A stretch of DNA of 36,614 nucleotides from Clostridiales bacterium (lineage in GTDB: Bacteria; Bacillota; Clostridia; Lachnospirales; Lachnospiraceae). Location of the stretch: contig JAJQBI010000076.1 in assembly GCA_021203365.1 (NCBI GenBank), positions 1 to 36,614 of the forward strand, written 5' to 3'. Below are positions 16,390 to 24,002 of this stretch, in pieces. The position numbers and the translations under genes are program-made. Under the pieces are notes generated by a model. It was not told the DNA's origin. It did no database searches and saw only the letters and a list, made by a program, of their open reading frames with translations. The stretch's first letter is position 1. Each line of letters starts with the position of its first letter.

Positions 16390-17179
16390 CCGTTTCTCCT
16401 CCTCTTTGGAATGTAAAATCATCTTGCCAGGCCGCCTGGACAGAGCCACTGTTCATAAACGCTTTCCCCTGAATACGGTTCCTGAAATCCGCCGCCAGGT
16501 GCAGACGGTAGCAGACACCGTATTTTGAAAAAGAAGCATGGTAAATCCGGTTTTCACTGAGCAGAGCAGACAGCCACAGCGGCATCGCCTGCGCCATTTT
16601 GACCTCCATCACAATCCGCCCGTCCGGCAGAATCGGCTCCCCTTCATCCCCCTGCGTAAGTTCAAGCTTTTCCCTGCGCCAGCGAAGATTCCGGTCGAAT
16701 GTGACCCTCAGATCCCTTTCCTTCCTGCCAAGAAAAGCATTCCTTTCATATCCGATAAAAACTTTGGGCATCGGCTGATAGCTATGTAAAAACCAGCGTA
16801 TTTCCCGCTGGATCTGTCTGTCATGGGAAAAGAAATGTCTTCCCTCCAGAAATTCCCTGATTTCCCCGGGATGCCCTTCCACTCTGCGCTTGTACACAGT
16901 CCCCGCATATTTTTTCTTAATCTCCGCATAGATATAATCGCCATCCGTTGGCACCCCATAGCTCCGCAGCCGGAATTTTTCCTTATAGACCGGAGCCTCG
17001 ATCGAGGTTCGGATCAGTTCATAGGAGGGTGTGTCATAATAAATATTGCAGACGGTATGAAGACCGTAGACTTCTTCCTCCATCCGCTCCATCAGAACCG
17101 GCCGAATGCTTTCATACTGAGCCGGCGTCAGAAGAAACTTTTTTTCATATCTCTGAAAAGAATGCTGAATTTCCGCCAT
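16283..17179 (-). CDS. VTC-domain polyphosphate polymerase-like protein
   Basis: 298 residues from the ATG at 17179 (AAAGGAAA site). An in-frame longer ORF to 17410 lacks a site. The VTC tunnel-fold signature residues are visible: RYEKKFLL, KEKFRLRSYG, YAEIKKKY...VYKRR, and MEVKM near the C-terminus. These form the basic and acidic ring that binds ATP and the growing phosphate chain in yeast Vtc4. The last 35 residues or so are encoded in the region that also encodes the start of DUF4956, and look unlike a conserved tail. Soluble, cytoplasmic. Confidence 0.88.
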   Translation of the reverse strand: MAEIQHSFQRYEKKFLLTPAQYESIRPVLMERMEEEVYGLHTVCNIYYDTPSYELIRTSIEAPVYKEKFRLRSYGVPTDGDYIYAEIKKKYAGTVYKRRVEGHPGEIREFLEGRHFFSHDRQIQREIRWFLHSYQPMPKVFIGYERNAFLGRKERDLRVTFDRNLRWRREKLELTQGDEGEPILPDGRIVMEVKMAQAMPLWLSALLSENRIYHASFSKYGVCYRLHLAADFRNRIQGKAFMNSGSVQAAWQDDFTFQRGGETDVKQYYDGSNHDAAAACVSGNCDGARCADRHGIFI

Positions 17180-17378
17180 AAACTTTCCTTTTCTCAGGAG
17201 CTGTCTGCCATGAAACCGTGAAACATTTTCTGATAACAACTCCGGCCTGGCAGGCGCGCGTACCGGCTCTGCCAGATTGGCCCCAGAATCGGCCGCGCGC
17301 CGCAGTTTTATGATTGTCAACGAAAAGTATACGTTATTTATGTCAGGAATTTGTAAAAAACAGGTGAAAAATATGTGA

Positions 17379-17636
17379 ACAAAAAGGGGACTGCTCGTGT
17401 CATCCGGCAACGCAGGGCACGACTATATCCGGAAGCTGAATCTGTATGCAGACGCTGGTGTCCGCGAATACTGGATCGTCGACCCGGCGGAAGAAAGAGT
17501 GCTCGTGTACTCACTCGAGCAGGAGCACTTCAGCTGTATCTCATACACGTTCCAGGACAAAATCAATGTCGGAATATATGATGATTTCACAATCGACTTT
17601 GCAGAACTGATCGCAGATATCCCCGCGGACGAATAA
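17379..17636 (+). pseudogene. Uma2/DUF820-family nuclease remnant
   Basis: The frame is open only from 17379 (stop just before). It encodes the C-terminal part of a Uma2 (PD-(D/E)XK-like) protein: DYIRKLNLYADAGVREYWIVDP and a terminal DFAELI helix. The N-terminal half with the first part of the nuclease fold is absent. A GTG at 17397 could start a 79-residue protein, but the family is normally about 180-200 residues, so this is a decayed gene. Confidence 0.75.
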
Positions 17637-17693
17637 ACCTGTTCCAAATTCGATCCAATAAAAGAAGAGACTATTATGCCCAAAACACATTTT

Positions 17694-17732
17694 ATGATTG
17701 AAGCGCCAAAAGGTATTTTGTCGCTATGATAC
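17694..17732 (+). repeat. Solitary end of the hairpin/inverted-repeat element
   Basis: The 39 nt match the minus-strand sequence of 26510-26548 with a single difference (C for A). They form an AGCGCCAAAA / TTTTGTCGCT hairpin around GGTA, followed by ATGATAC. It lies just after the end of the GT8 gene. Confidence 0.8.
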
Positions 17733-17737
17733 CCTTT

Positions 17738-18571
17738 TTACAGGGCCGCCGTCATCGCCGCCTTTACAGCCGTATATTCCTCCAGAATATCATCGTATTC
17801 GTGCAGCTTCAGTGTTTCGTGCACCTGCCGGATTTGCCAGGGTTTTACCGTCAGAGTATGCAGCCATGGAAAAAAGCGAAAGCTGGTAGTGAAATGCTGG
17901 AAAACTGTATCTCTTCGAAGTTTGCGCTGCTCATTGTAAGCCCTGGGGCAAAGCTTTTTCTTAACAGCCAGCTTATTAATCGCGGACTGATCCGGCATGA
18001 ACATTCTTTTTTCTTCGCACAGGACACGGCACCGCTCAAACAGACCCGTCTCACGGATACGGGCCAGATTCAAAAGCAGCACGCCGGAGTTAATATAGTC
18101 CATGTGAAACAGATTTTTTCGGAAAAACCATTTTCCATAATAATCCGGCACACCGGCCAGTTCGTATTCCTCCATATCCTGATTATAGAATCCGCTGCAA
18201 TCCCTCCGGCACACCACATCATTATCCAGATACAGAATACGGTCTGGCAGCTCCGGTATCTGATCCGCAAAAAGCCGCAGCATGCAGCAGGGCGTAAAAC
18301 GGGTCTCCATGTTGGCACGGGGAGGCTCCGCCTGGAACAGCTTTGCGGCGTTGATTCCGGTGATCGAATTCTCTGGATCCTGCCTTTTGATATAGTCTTC
18401 CAGATACCGGATCGTCTCCCCGGAAACAGGCTGAATGTGTTGATCACCCCAGGTCAGATCCATGGTCATAACAAAAATATGCAGGGGTTCTTTCACCTGC
18501 TTCATCAGCGACAAAATGGAAATAACCAGACCATCCTCTATGTTTTTATCCCCACAATATAAGACATTCAT
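17738..18571 (-). CDS. Glycosyltransferase family 8 protein
   Basis: 277 residues. It begins MNVLYCGDKN, the usual GT8 nucleotide-sugar-binding strand. The DxD motif is seen in YLDNDVV (about residue 115), and a second metal/acceptor region contains GVPDYY and INSGVLLLNL. Soluble GT8 enzymes use UDP-glucose or UDP-galactose and act in lipopolysaccharide or surface-glycan assembly; the acceptor here is unknown. The start follows GGAGATGAC. It stands alone and is not part of an evident glycan cluster. Confidence 0.9.
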   Translation of the reverse strand: MNVLYCGDKNIEDGLVISILSLMKQVKEPLHIFVMTMDLTWGDQHIQPVSGETIRYLEDYIKRQDPENSITGINAAKLFQAEPPRANMETRFTPCCMLRLFADQIPELPDRILYLDNDVVCRRDCSGFYNQDMEEYELAGVPDYYGKWFFRKNLFHMDYINSGVLLLNLARIRETGLFERCRVLCEEKRMFMPDQSAINKLAVKKKLCPRAYNEQRKLRRDTVFQHFTTSFRFFPWLHTLTVKPWQIRQVHETLKLHEYDDILEEYTAVKAAMTAAL

Positions 18572-18687
18572 ATGTCATCTCCTTCCTTCTGATACCGGAC
18601 AGTCTCCATAAAATTCCTCATCTGTCCGCCTGTCCTTTCGCACGCCTCTGACACAGGGATCTGTTCATCCCACATCAACGGCAAATT

Positions 18688-18726
18688 GCGGCACCCAATT
18701 TCAGAATCCCTTACATTGGGTGCCGC
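18688..18726 (-). terminator. Hairpin after the ABC exporter operon
   Basis: GCGGCACCCAAT (18688-18699) pairs with ATTGGGTGCCGC (18715-18726). It lies directly downstream of the ABC gene that ends at 18738. The following U content is low (AATTTG), so it may be a weak or processed terminator. Confidence 0.55.
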
Positions 18727-18737
18727 TCCACTGTTCA

Positions 18738-20777
18738 TTATGATGCCTGTTCAAACTGGCTGTTATACAATTCCGCGTAAAATCCGTTCTTCGCCAGCAG
18801 CTCTTCATGGTTCCCCTGCTCAACGATGTCCCCATCGCGCATCACCAGTATAATGTCCGCGTTTTTAATGGTGGACAGCCGGTGTGCGATCACAAAACTG
18901 GTCCGTTTACTGGTCAGCTTATCCATCGCCTGCTGGGTGATCATCTCGGTCCTGGTATCTACACTGGAAGTCGCCTCATCCAGAATCAGCATCGGACTGT
19001 TCTGAATCATAGCCCTGGCGATTGTCATCAGCTGTTTCTGACCGGCGGAGATCGCAGTGTTGTCTCTCAGGACTGAATCATAGCCCTTTGGCAGCGCCTG
19101 GATGAAGCTGTGGATGCCGCAGGCCTTGCAGGCCTCTATCATCTGCTCGTCCGTAACACCCTCTGTGTTATACAGAAGATTCTCCCGAACCGTACCCTCA
19201 AACAGCCAGGTATCCTGCAGTACCATGCCAAACTGACTGTGAACATTTTCTCTTGGAATGTCCTTTGTGGCAACGCCGTCGATGGTTATGGTTCCTCCCG
19301 TGGGCTCAAAGAACCGCATCAGCAGATTGACCAGCGTAGTCTTTCCGGCGCCGGTGGGTCCTACGATTGCGGCCTTCTGCCCGGGCTTTACCTTTACGCT
19401 GAAGTTGTGGATGATCTCCTTTTCCGGCGCATTGGGATACGCGAATTTCACGTTCTTAAATTCCACTTCCCCGCGCACCTTGTCGATGTGTTTCGTCTTT
19501 TCGGATTCATCCTCCATCTCTTCCTCGTCCAGGAACTCAAACACACGCTCGGACGCAGCGGCGCAGGACTGTACCTGTGTCATGGCCTGAGAAATCTGGC
19601 GCAGCGGTGACTCAAACAGGCGGGTATAAATAAGGAACGCCGTAATCACGCCGAATGTAATGTTGCCGTTAATGATCTGCGAGGCTCCCACCACACAGAC
19701 CGCCACATAGCCCAGGTTTCCAATGAAAGCCATCAGCGGCTGCATCAGTCCGGAAAGGAACTGAGAACGGAAGTTTGCATTTTTCACAGCCTGGTTCAGT
19801 GAATTAAACGTATCCTTTACCTCATCCTCCGCATTCAGAATACGGATCACGTCGTGGCCGGTGTACATTTCCTCGATATACCCATTCAGATTGCCCAGGC
19901 TTTCCTGCCGGGCCATAAAGTATTTCTGCGAATGGCTCATAATCACCACCATCAGGGCGAGCCCGATGAGGGTCGCAAGAACCGTAGTGGTCGCCATGAT
20001 CCAGTTGGTATAATACATCATGATCAGGCAGCCGATAAACTGCGCAACCGCAGTGACCAGATTCGACAGGCTGTTGGACATGGCCTGCCCGATCATATCC
20101 ACATCGTTGGTCATACGGGAGAGCACATCTCCTGCTGCATTGCCGGAATAGTATTTCAGCGGCAGCCGGTTGATTTTGGTGCTGATATCTCCCCGCAGCC
20201 GTTTCGCGGTCCGCTGGGTAACCGTCTGCATGATATAGTGCTGAACAAAATTACAGATGGCGCTGGCCAGATAGATCCCCACCAGAAGAATCACCACACC
20301 CAGGATTCCGTCCATGTCGATGCCTTCATCCGCGTGTATTTCCTGGTATTCCTCGCTCAGCATAATATTGTCAAGGATCGCCTGGGTGAGCTCATCTTCT
20401 GTATCTGTAAGATCCAGACTGGTCAGGTCAAGCTCCGACATGTCCGTTCCTTCGGGCAGATAATCCATGATGTTGATCTCCCCATTTATAAGCTGTTCCT
20501 GAATATCCTCCGCCATCTCCTCTGAGGAGACGCCGCCGTAAAGTCCGTCATAAATATAATCCGTCAGACGTGAAAGCTGATCCGGACCTACAATGGTAAA
20601 AACCGCACCGGCTGCAGCAAGCACCATTGCCAGGACAATGATGCCCACCTGACTTCTGCAATAGGAAAGGAGGCTTATCAGGGCACCTCTCATGTTCTTC
20701 GCTTTTCCTCCGCCCATTCCGCCCATGGGGCCTCTTCCTCCCATAGGTCTTCTTCCTGTACTATTTGATTCTGGCAT
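18738..20777 (-). CDS. ABC exporter half-transporter, catalytic-site subunit
   Basis: 679 residues. The N-terminus is Gly/Met-rich. Six membrane helices span about 35-420 with an inserted acidic extracellular loop (about 85-150). The nucleotide-binding domain has Walker A GPTGAGKT and Walker B LILDEATSSVD with the catalytic Glu. The signature motif is SAGQ rather than SGGQ. Together with the next subunit it should form a heterodimeric multidrug/lipid exporter of the BmrCD/LmrCD/TM287-288 kind: this subunit gives the working Walker site and the partner gives the intact signature. It starts 14 nt after the partner gene. Confidence 0.93.
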   Translation of the reverse strand: MPESNSTGRRPMGGRGPMGGMGGGKAKNMRGALISLLSYCRSQVGIIVLAMVLAAAGAVFTIVGPDQLSRLTDYIYDGLYGGVSSEEMAEDIQEQLINGEINIMDYLPEGTDMSELDLTSLDLTDTEDELTQAILDNIMLSEEYQEIHADEGIDMDGILGVVILLVGIYLASAICNFVQHYIMQTVTQRTAKRLRGDISTKINRLPLKYYSGNAAGDVLSRMTNDVDMIGQAMSNSLSNLVTAVAQFIGCLIMMYYTNWIMATTTVLATLIGLALMVVIMSHSQKYFMARQESLGNLNGYIEEMYTGHDVIRILNAEDEVKDTFNSLNQAVKNANFRSQFLSGLMQPLMAFIGNLGYVAVCVVGASQIINGNITFGVITAFLIYTRLFESPLRQISQAMTQVQSCAAASERVFEFLDEEEMEDESEKTKHIDKVRGEVEFKNVKFAYPNAPEKEIIHNFSVKVKPGQKAAIVGPTGAGKTTLVNLLMRFFEPTGGTITIDGVATKDIPRENVHSQFGMVLQDTWLFEGTVRENLLYNTEGVTDEQMIEACKACGIHSFIQALPKGYDSVLRDNTAISAGQKQLMTIARAMIQNSPMLILDEATSSVDTRTEMITQQAMDKLTSKRTSFVIAHRLSTIKNADIILVMRDGDIVEQGNHEELLAKNGFYAELYNSQFEQAS

Positions 20778-20791
20778 AATAAAACACCTCC

Positions 20792-22588
20792 TTAAGCGTT
20801 GGACGCCAGCTCATCTGCAGAGAGCTGTGACAGGGCGATCTGCTGGTAAACCGGACAGTTTTTCATAAGTTCCTCATGGGTACCGATCCCGGCTACCTCG
20901 CCGTTGTCCAGTACTACAATACGATCCGCATGACGTATCGTCCCGATCCTCTGAGCCACAATCAGGCAGGTTGTGTCTTTCAGGTCTTTTTTAATTCTCT
21001 GGCGCAGAATGCGGTCGGTCTTATAGTCCAGAGCGGAGAATGAGTCGTCGAAGATCAGGATCTCCGGCTTCCTTGCGATGGCTCTGGCGATCGTCAGCCG
21101 CTGCTTCTGCCCGCCGGAGACATTGGAACCACTCTGAGAAATCCGGCTCTGCAGGCCATCATCCATGGCATGGACAAAATCCGAAGCCTGGGCAATGTCC
21201 AGCGCCTTCTCCACGCCATCAGTCGTTACCTTCTCTGTGCTCTTGCCAAAGGAGACATTCCCCTCCACCGTATCTGCGAACAGGGTCGCCTTCTGGGGAA
21301 TATACCCGATCTTATTGTAAAGAGTTTCAAAGCTGTAGGATGACACATCCTTTCCATCCACCAGAACTGTTCCTGATGTGGCGTCGTAAAGCCTTGCGAC
21401 CAGACCGCCCAGGGTCGATTTTCCGGATCCGGTAGCACCGATAAACGCAACGGTCTCACCTTTTTTCGCTGAGAAGGAAATGTGCTTCAGGCAGTCCTCA
21501 GAAGCGTCCGGATAGCGGAAGGATACATCCTTAAACTCAACGCTTCCGGTCTCACTGGCGGTCGTCTCCTTCCCTTCCCGCACGGCGATGTCACAGTCAA
21601 TGACCTCGTTAATACGGGCCGCAGATACCTGCGCACGGGGCAGCAGCATAAAGATCATCAGCAGCATTACAAAGGACATAATCACATACAGTGCATAGGA
21701 ACTGAAAGAAACTACCTCGCCAAGCATATTCGCCCGGTCAGACACCGCCAGCATCATCTCAGACACCGTGCCGCTTAAGGGAACATCAATCGCGTTAATC
21801 AGACGTGCCCCCACATAATAGATGCCCACGCTTACACAGCTCTGAACGAACATCATGATAGGGGAAAGGAAAGCCATTCCCCGGCCGGTAAAGAGCTGTG
21901 TCTTCATCAGGCTGGTATTCGCTGTATCAAATTTATCTTCCTGGTATTTTTCCGCGTTAAACGCACGTACCACACGGATGCCGCTCAGATTCTCCTCCGT
22001 AATCCGGTTCACATCATCAATCTGCTTCTGGACAATACGGAACTTCGGAATCATGACAGCCAGAAGCACAATCATGGATCCAACGACAATCACTACCGCA
22101 GCTGCCACCACCGCAGAGAGCTGCCAGCTCTTTCCTATAATCTTAATAATTGCCCAGATTGCCATGATCGGCGCACGGAGCATCATCTGCAGGCCCATGG
22201 CGATGATCATCTGAATCTGTGTGATATCGTTTGTGGTACGGGTGATCAGGCTGGCCGTGGAAAATTTCTTGATTTCGCCGGTCCCCAGCGCCGCAACCTT
22301 ATTAAACAGCTTTGCCCGGACGTCGTAAGAAAAATCCGCCGCGATCATAGCCGCAAAATATCCAACCACCACAGTCAGAAGAGCACTGCACAGGGCGCAG
22401 CCAAGCATCCTCGCGCCGGCGGAATAGTATTGTGAAAGCTCCGTAACCTCGCTGCTGATCAGCACCGTGATCTCTGCCGTATAATCCGGCAGGCGCAGGT
22501 CAAAATAAACCTGTCCGCAGACCAGCAGCAGACATACAAGTGCCAGCCACCGGTCTTTGACTTTCATGTTTCTGAAAATATGAAGCAT
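20792..22588 (-). CDS. ABC exporter half-transporter, degenerate-site subunit
   Basis: 598 residues with six membrane helices (about 15-310). The nucleotide-binding domain has Walker A GATGSGKS, an intact SGGQKQRL signature and Walker B LIFDDSFSALD. Asp replaces the catalytic Glu, the known hallmark of the non-hydrolysing site of heterodimeric exporters. It is the first gene of the operon, with an AAGGAGG site. The substrate is not apparent, but the divergent TetR gene suggests drug or bile-type inducers (inference). Confidence 0.93.
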   Translation of the reverse strand: MLHIFRNMKVKDRWLALVCLLLVCGQVYFDLRLPDYTAEITVLISSEVTELSQYYSAGARMLGCALCSALLTVVVGYFAAMIAADFSYDVRAKLFNKVAALGTGEIKKFSTASLITRTTNDITQIQMIIAMGLQMMLRAPIMAIWAIIKIIGKSWQLSAVVAAAVVIVVGSMIVLLAVMIPKFRIVQKQIDDVNRITEENLSGIRVVRAFNAEKYQEDKFDTANTSLMKTQLFTGRGMAFLSPIMMFVQSCVSVGIYYVGARLINAIDVPLSGTVSEMMLAVSDRANMLGEVVSFSSYALYVIMSFVMLLMIFMLLPRAQVSAARINEVIDCDIAVREGKETTASETGSVEFKDVSFRYPDASEDCLKHISFSAKKGETVAFIGATGSGKSTLGGLVARLYDATSGTVLVDGKDVSSYSFETLYNKIGYIPQKATLFADTVEGNVSFGKSTEKVTTDGVEKALDIAQASDFVHAMDDGLQSRISQSGSNVSGGQKQRLTIARAIARKPEILIFDDSFSALDYKTDRILRQRIKKDLKDTTCLIVAQRIGTIRHADRIVVLDNGEVAGIGTHEELMKNCPVYQQIALSQLSADELASNA

Positions 22589-22658
22589 TAGTATTCCTCC
22601 TTCTTTATTTTTTTATCCATTGTTGGATCGAAAGCACTCTTCTGAATTCTATATTTTT

Positions 22659-22774
22659 TCCAACATCTGTCGCATGATGTATACTAACACTCCATGGGGA
22701 AAACTTCAAGCAACAATTTTCTACATCTGTCGCTTTTTTACATTCCCCTTATTGATTTTTTGCAACATATGTTG
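22659..22774. promoter_or_regulatory. Candidate TetR-family operator sites between the ABC and tetR genes
   Basis: ACATCTGTCGC occurs twice (about 22664 and 22720) and a palindrome CAACATATGTTG lies at 22763-22774. The first copy is beside the -10 box of the ABC promoter. All share CAACAT or ACAT half-sites, as expected for a divergent local repressor. Confidence 0.5.
22681..22709 (-). promoter_or_regulatory. Promoter of the ABC exporter operon
   Basis: TTGAAG (22704-22709) and TAGTAT (22681-22686) lie 17 bp apart on the minus strand, about 95 nt before the ABC start. Confidence 0.6.
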
Positions 22775-22849
22775 TAGGCTTTTCTCTGGGGTTCAAAGTA
22801 CAGAACCGCAAATCTTTTAAAATCAGTATAATAATATGAGGAAATCATA

Positions 22850-23419
22850 ATGAGTACAATGAAAAACCATTCGAAAACCACAGACGCGACACGGGAAGCC
22901 TTTCTGGACGCATTCTTCCAGCTGGCTCACAGAAAAAAAATCAGTCGGATCACAATCCACGAAATAACCGCCCTCGCCGGGTATAACCGCACCACTTTTT
23001 ATCGGTATTTTGAGGATATCTATTCCCTCATCGAATACAGTGAAAACGAGTTTCTGCAGAATACCCGGCAAATGATCAGTGAACAGTGTGAAAAGAAACA
23101 GTTCGAGGAAGGACAGTTTTTCAGGACACTGATCCAGAGCTTTCGCGAAAACCAGTATCGTATATCCGTCCTGTTGTCCGAGGAAAACCGCTCCCACTTT
23201 CTGAGAAGGATCAGTGAGAATGTAGCAGGAAATCTTTATCAGCCGGAAAACGACACCCCCAAGAAAAAAGTAACAAGGGATATCTACTTTTTCGGAATTC
23301 TTCATGCCATATGCATCAATCTGGATGGGAAAATCGGTCTGTCTGATGACGATCTTCTGGACATCATCCAGAAAATGTTTGATAACTGGTACAAGCCTCA
23401 GATGCTGAGCAACGAATAG
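22850..23419 (+). CDS. TetR/AcrR-family transcriptional regulator
   Basis: 189 residues. The N-terminal DNA-binding domain (about 10-60) contains ISRITIHEITALAGYNRTTFYRYFEDIYSL, the usual TetR HTH with the TFYRYF recognition helix. The C-terminal ligand-binding part is divergent. It has a GAGGA site at 22838 and a TATAAT box at 22827 very close to the start. It is divergent from the ABC exporter, so it probably represses the exporter and itself. Confidence 0.9.
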   Translation: MSTMKNHSKTTDATREAFLDAFFQLAHRKKISRITIHEITALAGYNRTTFYRYFEDIYSLIEYSENEFLQNTRQMISEQCEKKQFEEGQFFRTLIQSFRENQYRISVLLSEENRSHFLRRISENVAGNLYQPENDTPKKKVTRDIYFFGILHAICINLDGKIGLSDDDLLDIIQKMFDNWYKPQMLSNE

Positions 23420-23549
23420 GGCTCTTCAGTGAGTGCGCATCTTATCAAACCTTTTTAAGACATTGCGCATATCCTCCGGGACGCGTTCCCTGCTGCTTCC
23501 CGTCCCTGCCGGAAAAACAGCTGCGGCAACGGACTCTGCTCCCTTGATC

Positions 23550-23592
23550 CCTTCCGGATGATTATGTGTCACATCGGCCGTCGTCCGGAAGG
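23550..23592 (+). terminator. Possible terminator after tetR
   Basis: CCTTCCGGATGAT (23550-23562) pairs imperfectly with GTCGTCCGGAAGG (23580-23592), and a short T-rich stretch follows. The rest of 23420-23645 shows nothing else recognisable. Confidence 0.35.
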
Positions 23593-23645
23593 CGACAAAT
23601 CCGCTTTTTCATTATTTTCTTCAAAATTATGACCCTTTATTTCAT

Positions 23646-23966
23646 TTACAGCTGATCATACTTATTGCTCTTTCCCTTTGCTTTATCAATGGGATATTTT
23701 TCTTCATTCTGCGATAACTTCATATTCAGGATATCGTCTGCATCCAGACCCAGCTTATCCAGTAAATTCTGGCTATATATCATAACATCTGCCAGTTCCT
23801 CTTTTACGTGCTGCAGATCAAATTCTTCATCGGACCATTGAAAACATTCCAGCAATTCCGCAGCCTCTATCACTATTGATTTTGCAAGATTGGCCGGTGA
23901 ATGAAACTGATCCCAGTCACGATCCTCCGTAAATTTTCTGATTCGATCCATTGTTTTCTTTTCCAT
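23646..23966 (-). CDS. MazG-like nucleotide pyrophosphohydrolase
   Basis: 106 residues. The all-alpha NTP-PPase metal-binding motif is visible as EAAELLE (about 34-40) with EELADVM (about 57-63). The length fits the short dCTPase/RS21-C6-like group, which cleaves nucleoside triphosphates to monophosphates. It lies 36 nt after lon, so it is probably transcribed with it. It may clean up damaged or non-canonical nucleotides; the substrate is not known. Confidence 0.9.
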   Translation of the reverse strand: MEKKTMDRIRKFTEDRDWDQFHSPANLAKSIVIEAAELLECFQWSDEEFDLQHVKEELADVMIYSQNLLDKLGLDADDILNMKLSQNEEKYPIDKAKGKSNKYDQL

Positions 23967-24002
23967 TATGAATATTTTCCACCCTTTCGCTTCCAGTCAA
24001 AG

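Noticed and set aside
17726-18562. A 278-codon open frame on the plus strand
   Set aside because: It is antisense to the GT8 gene, which has a clear DxD motif and start site.
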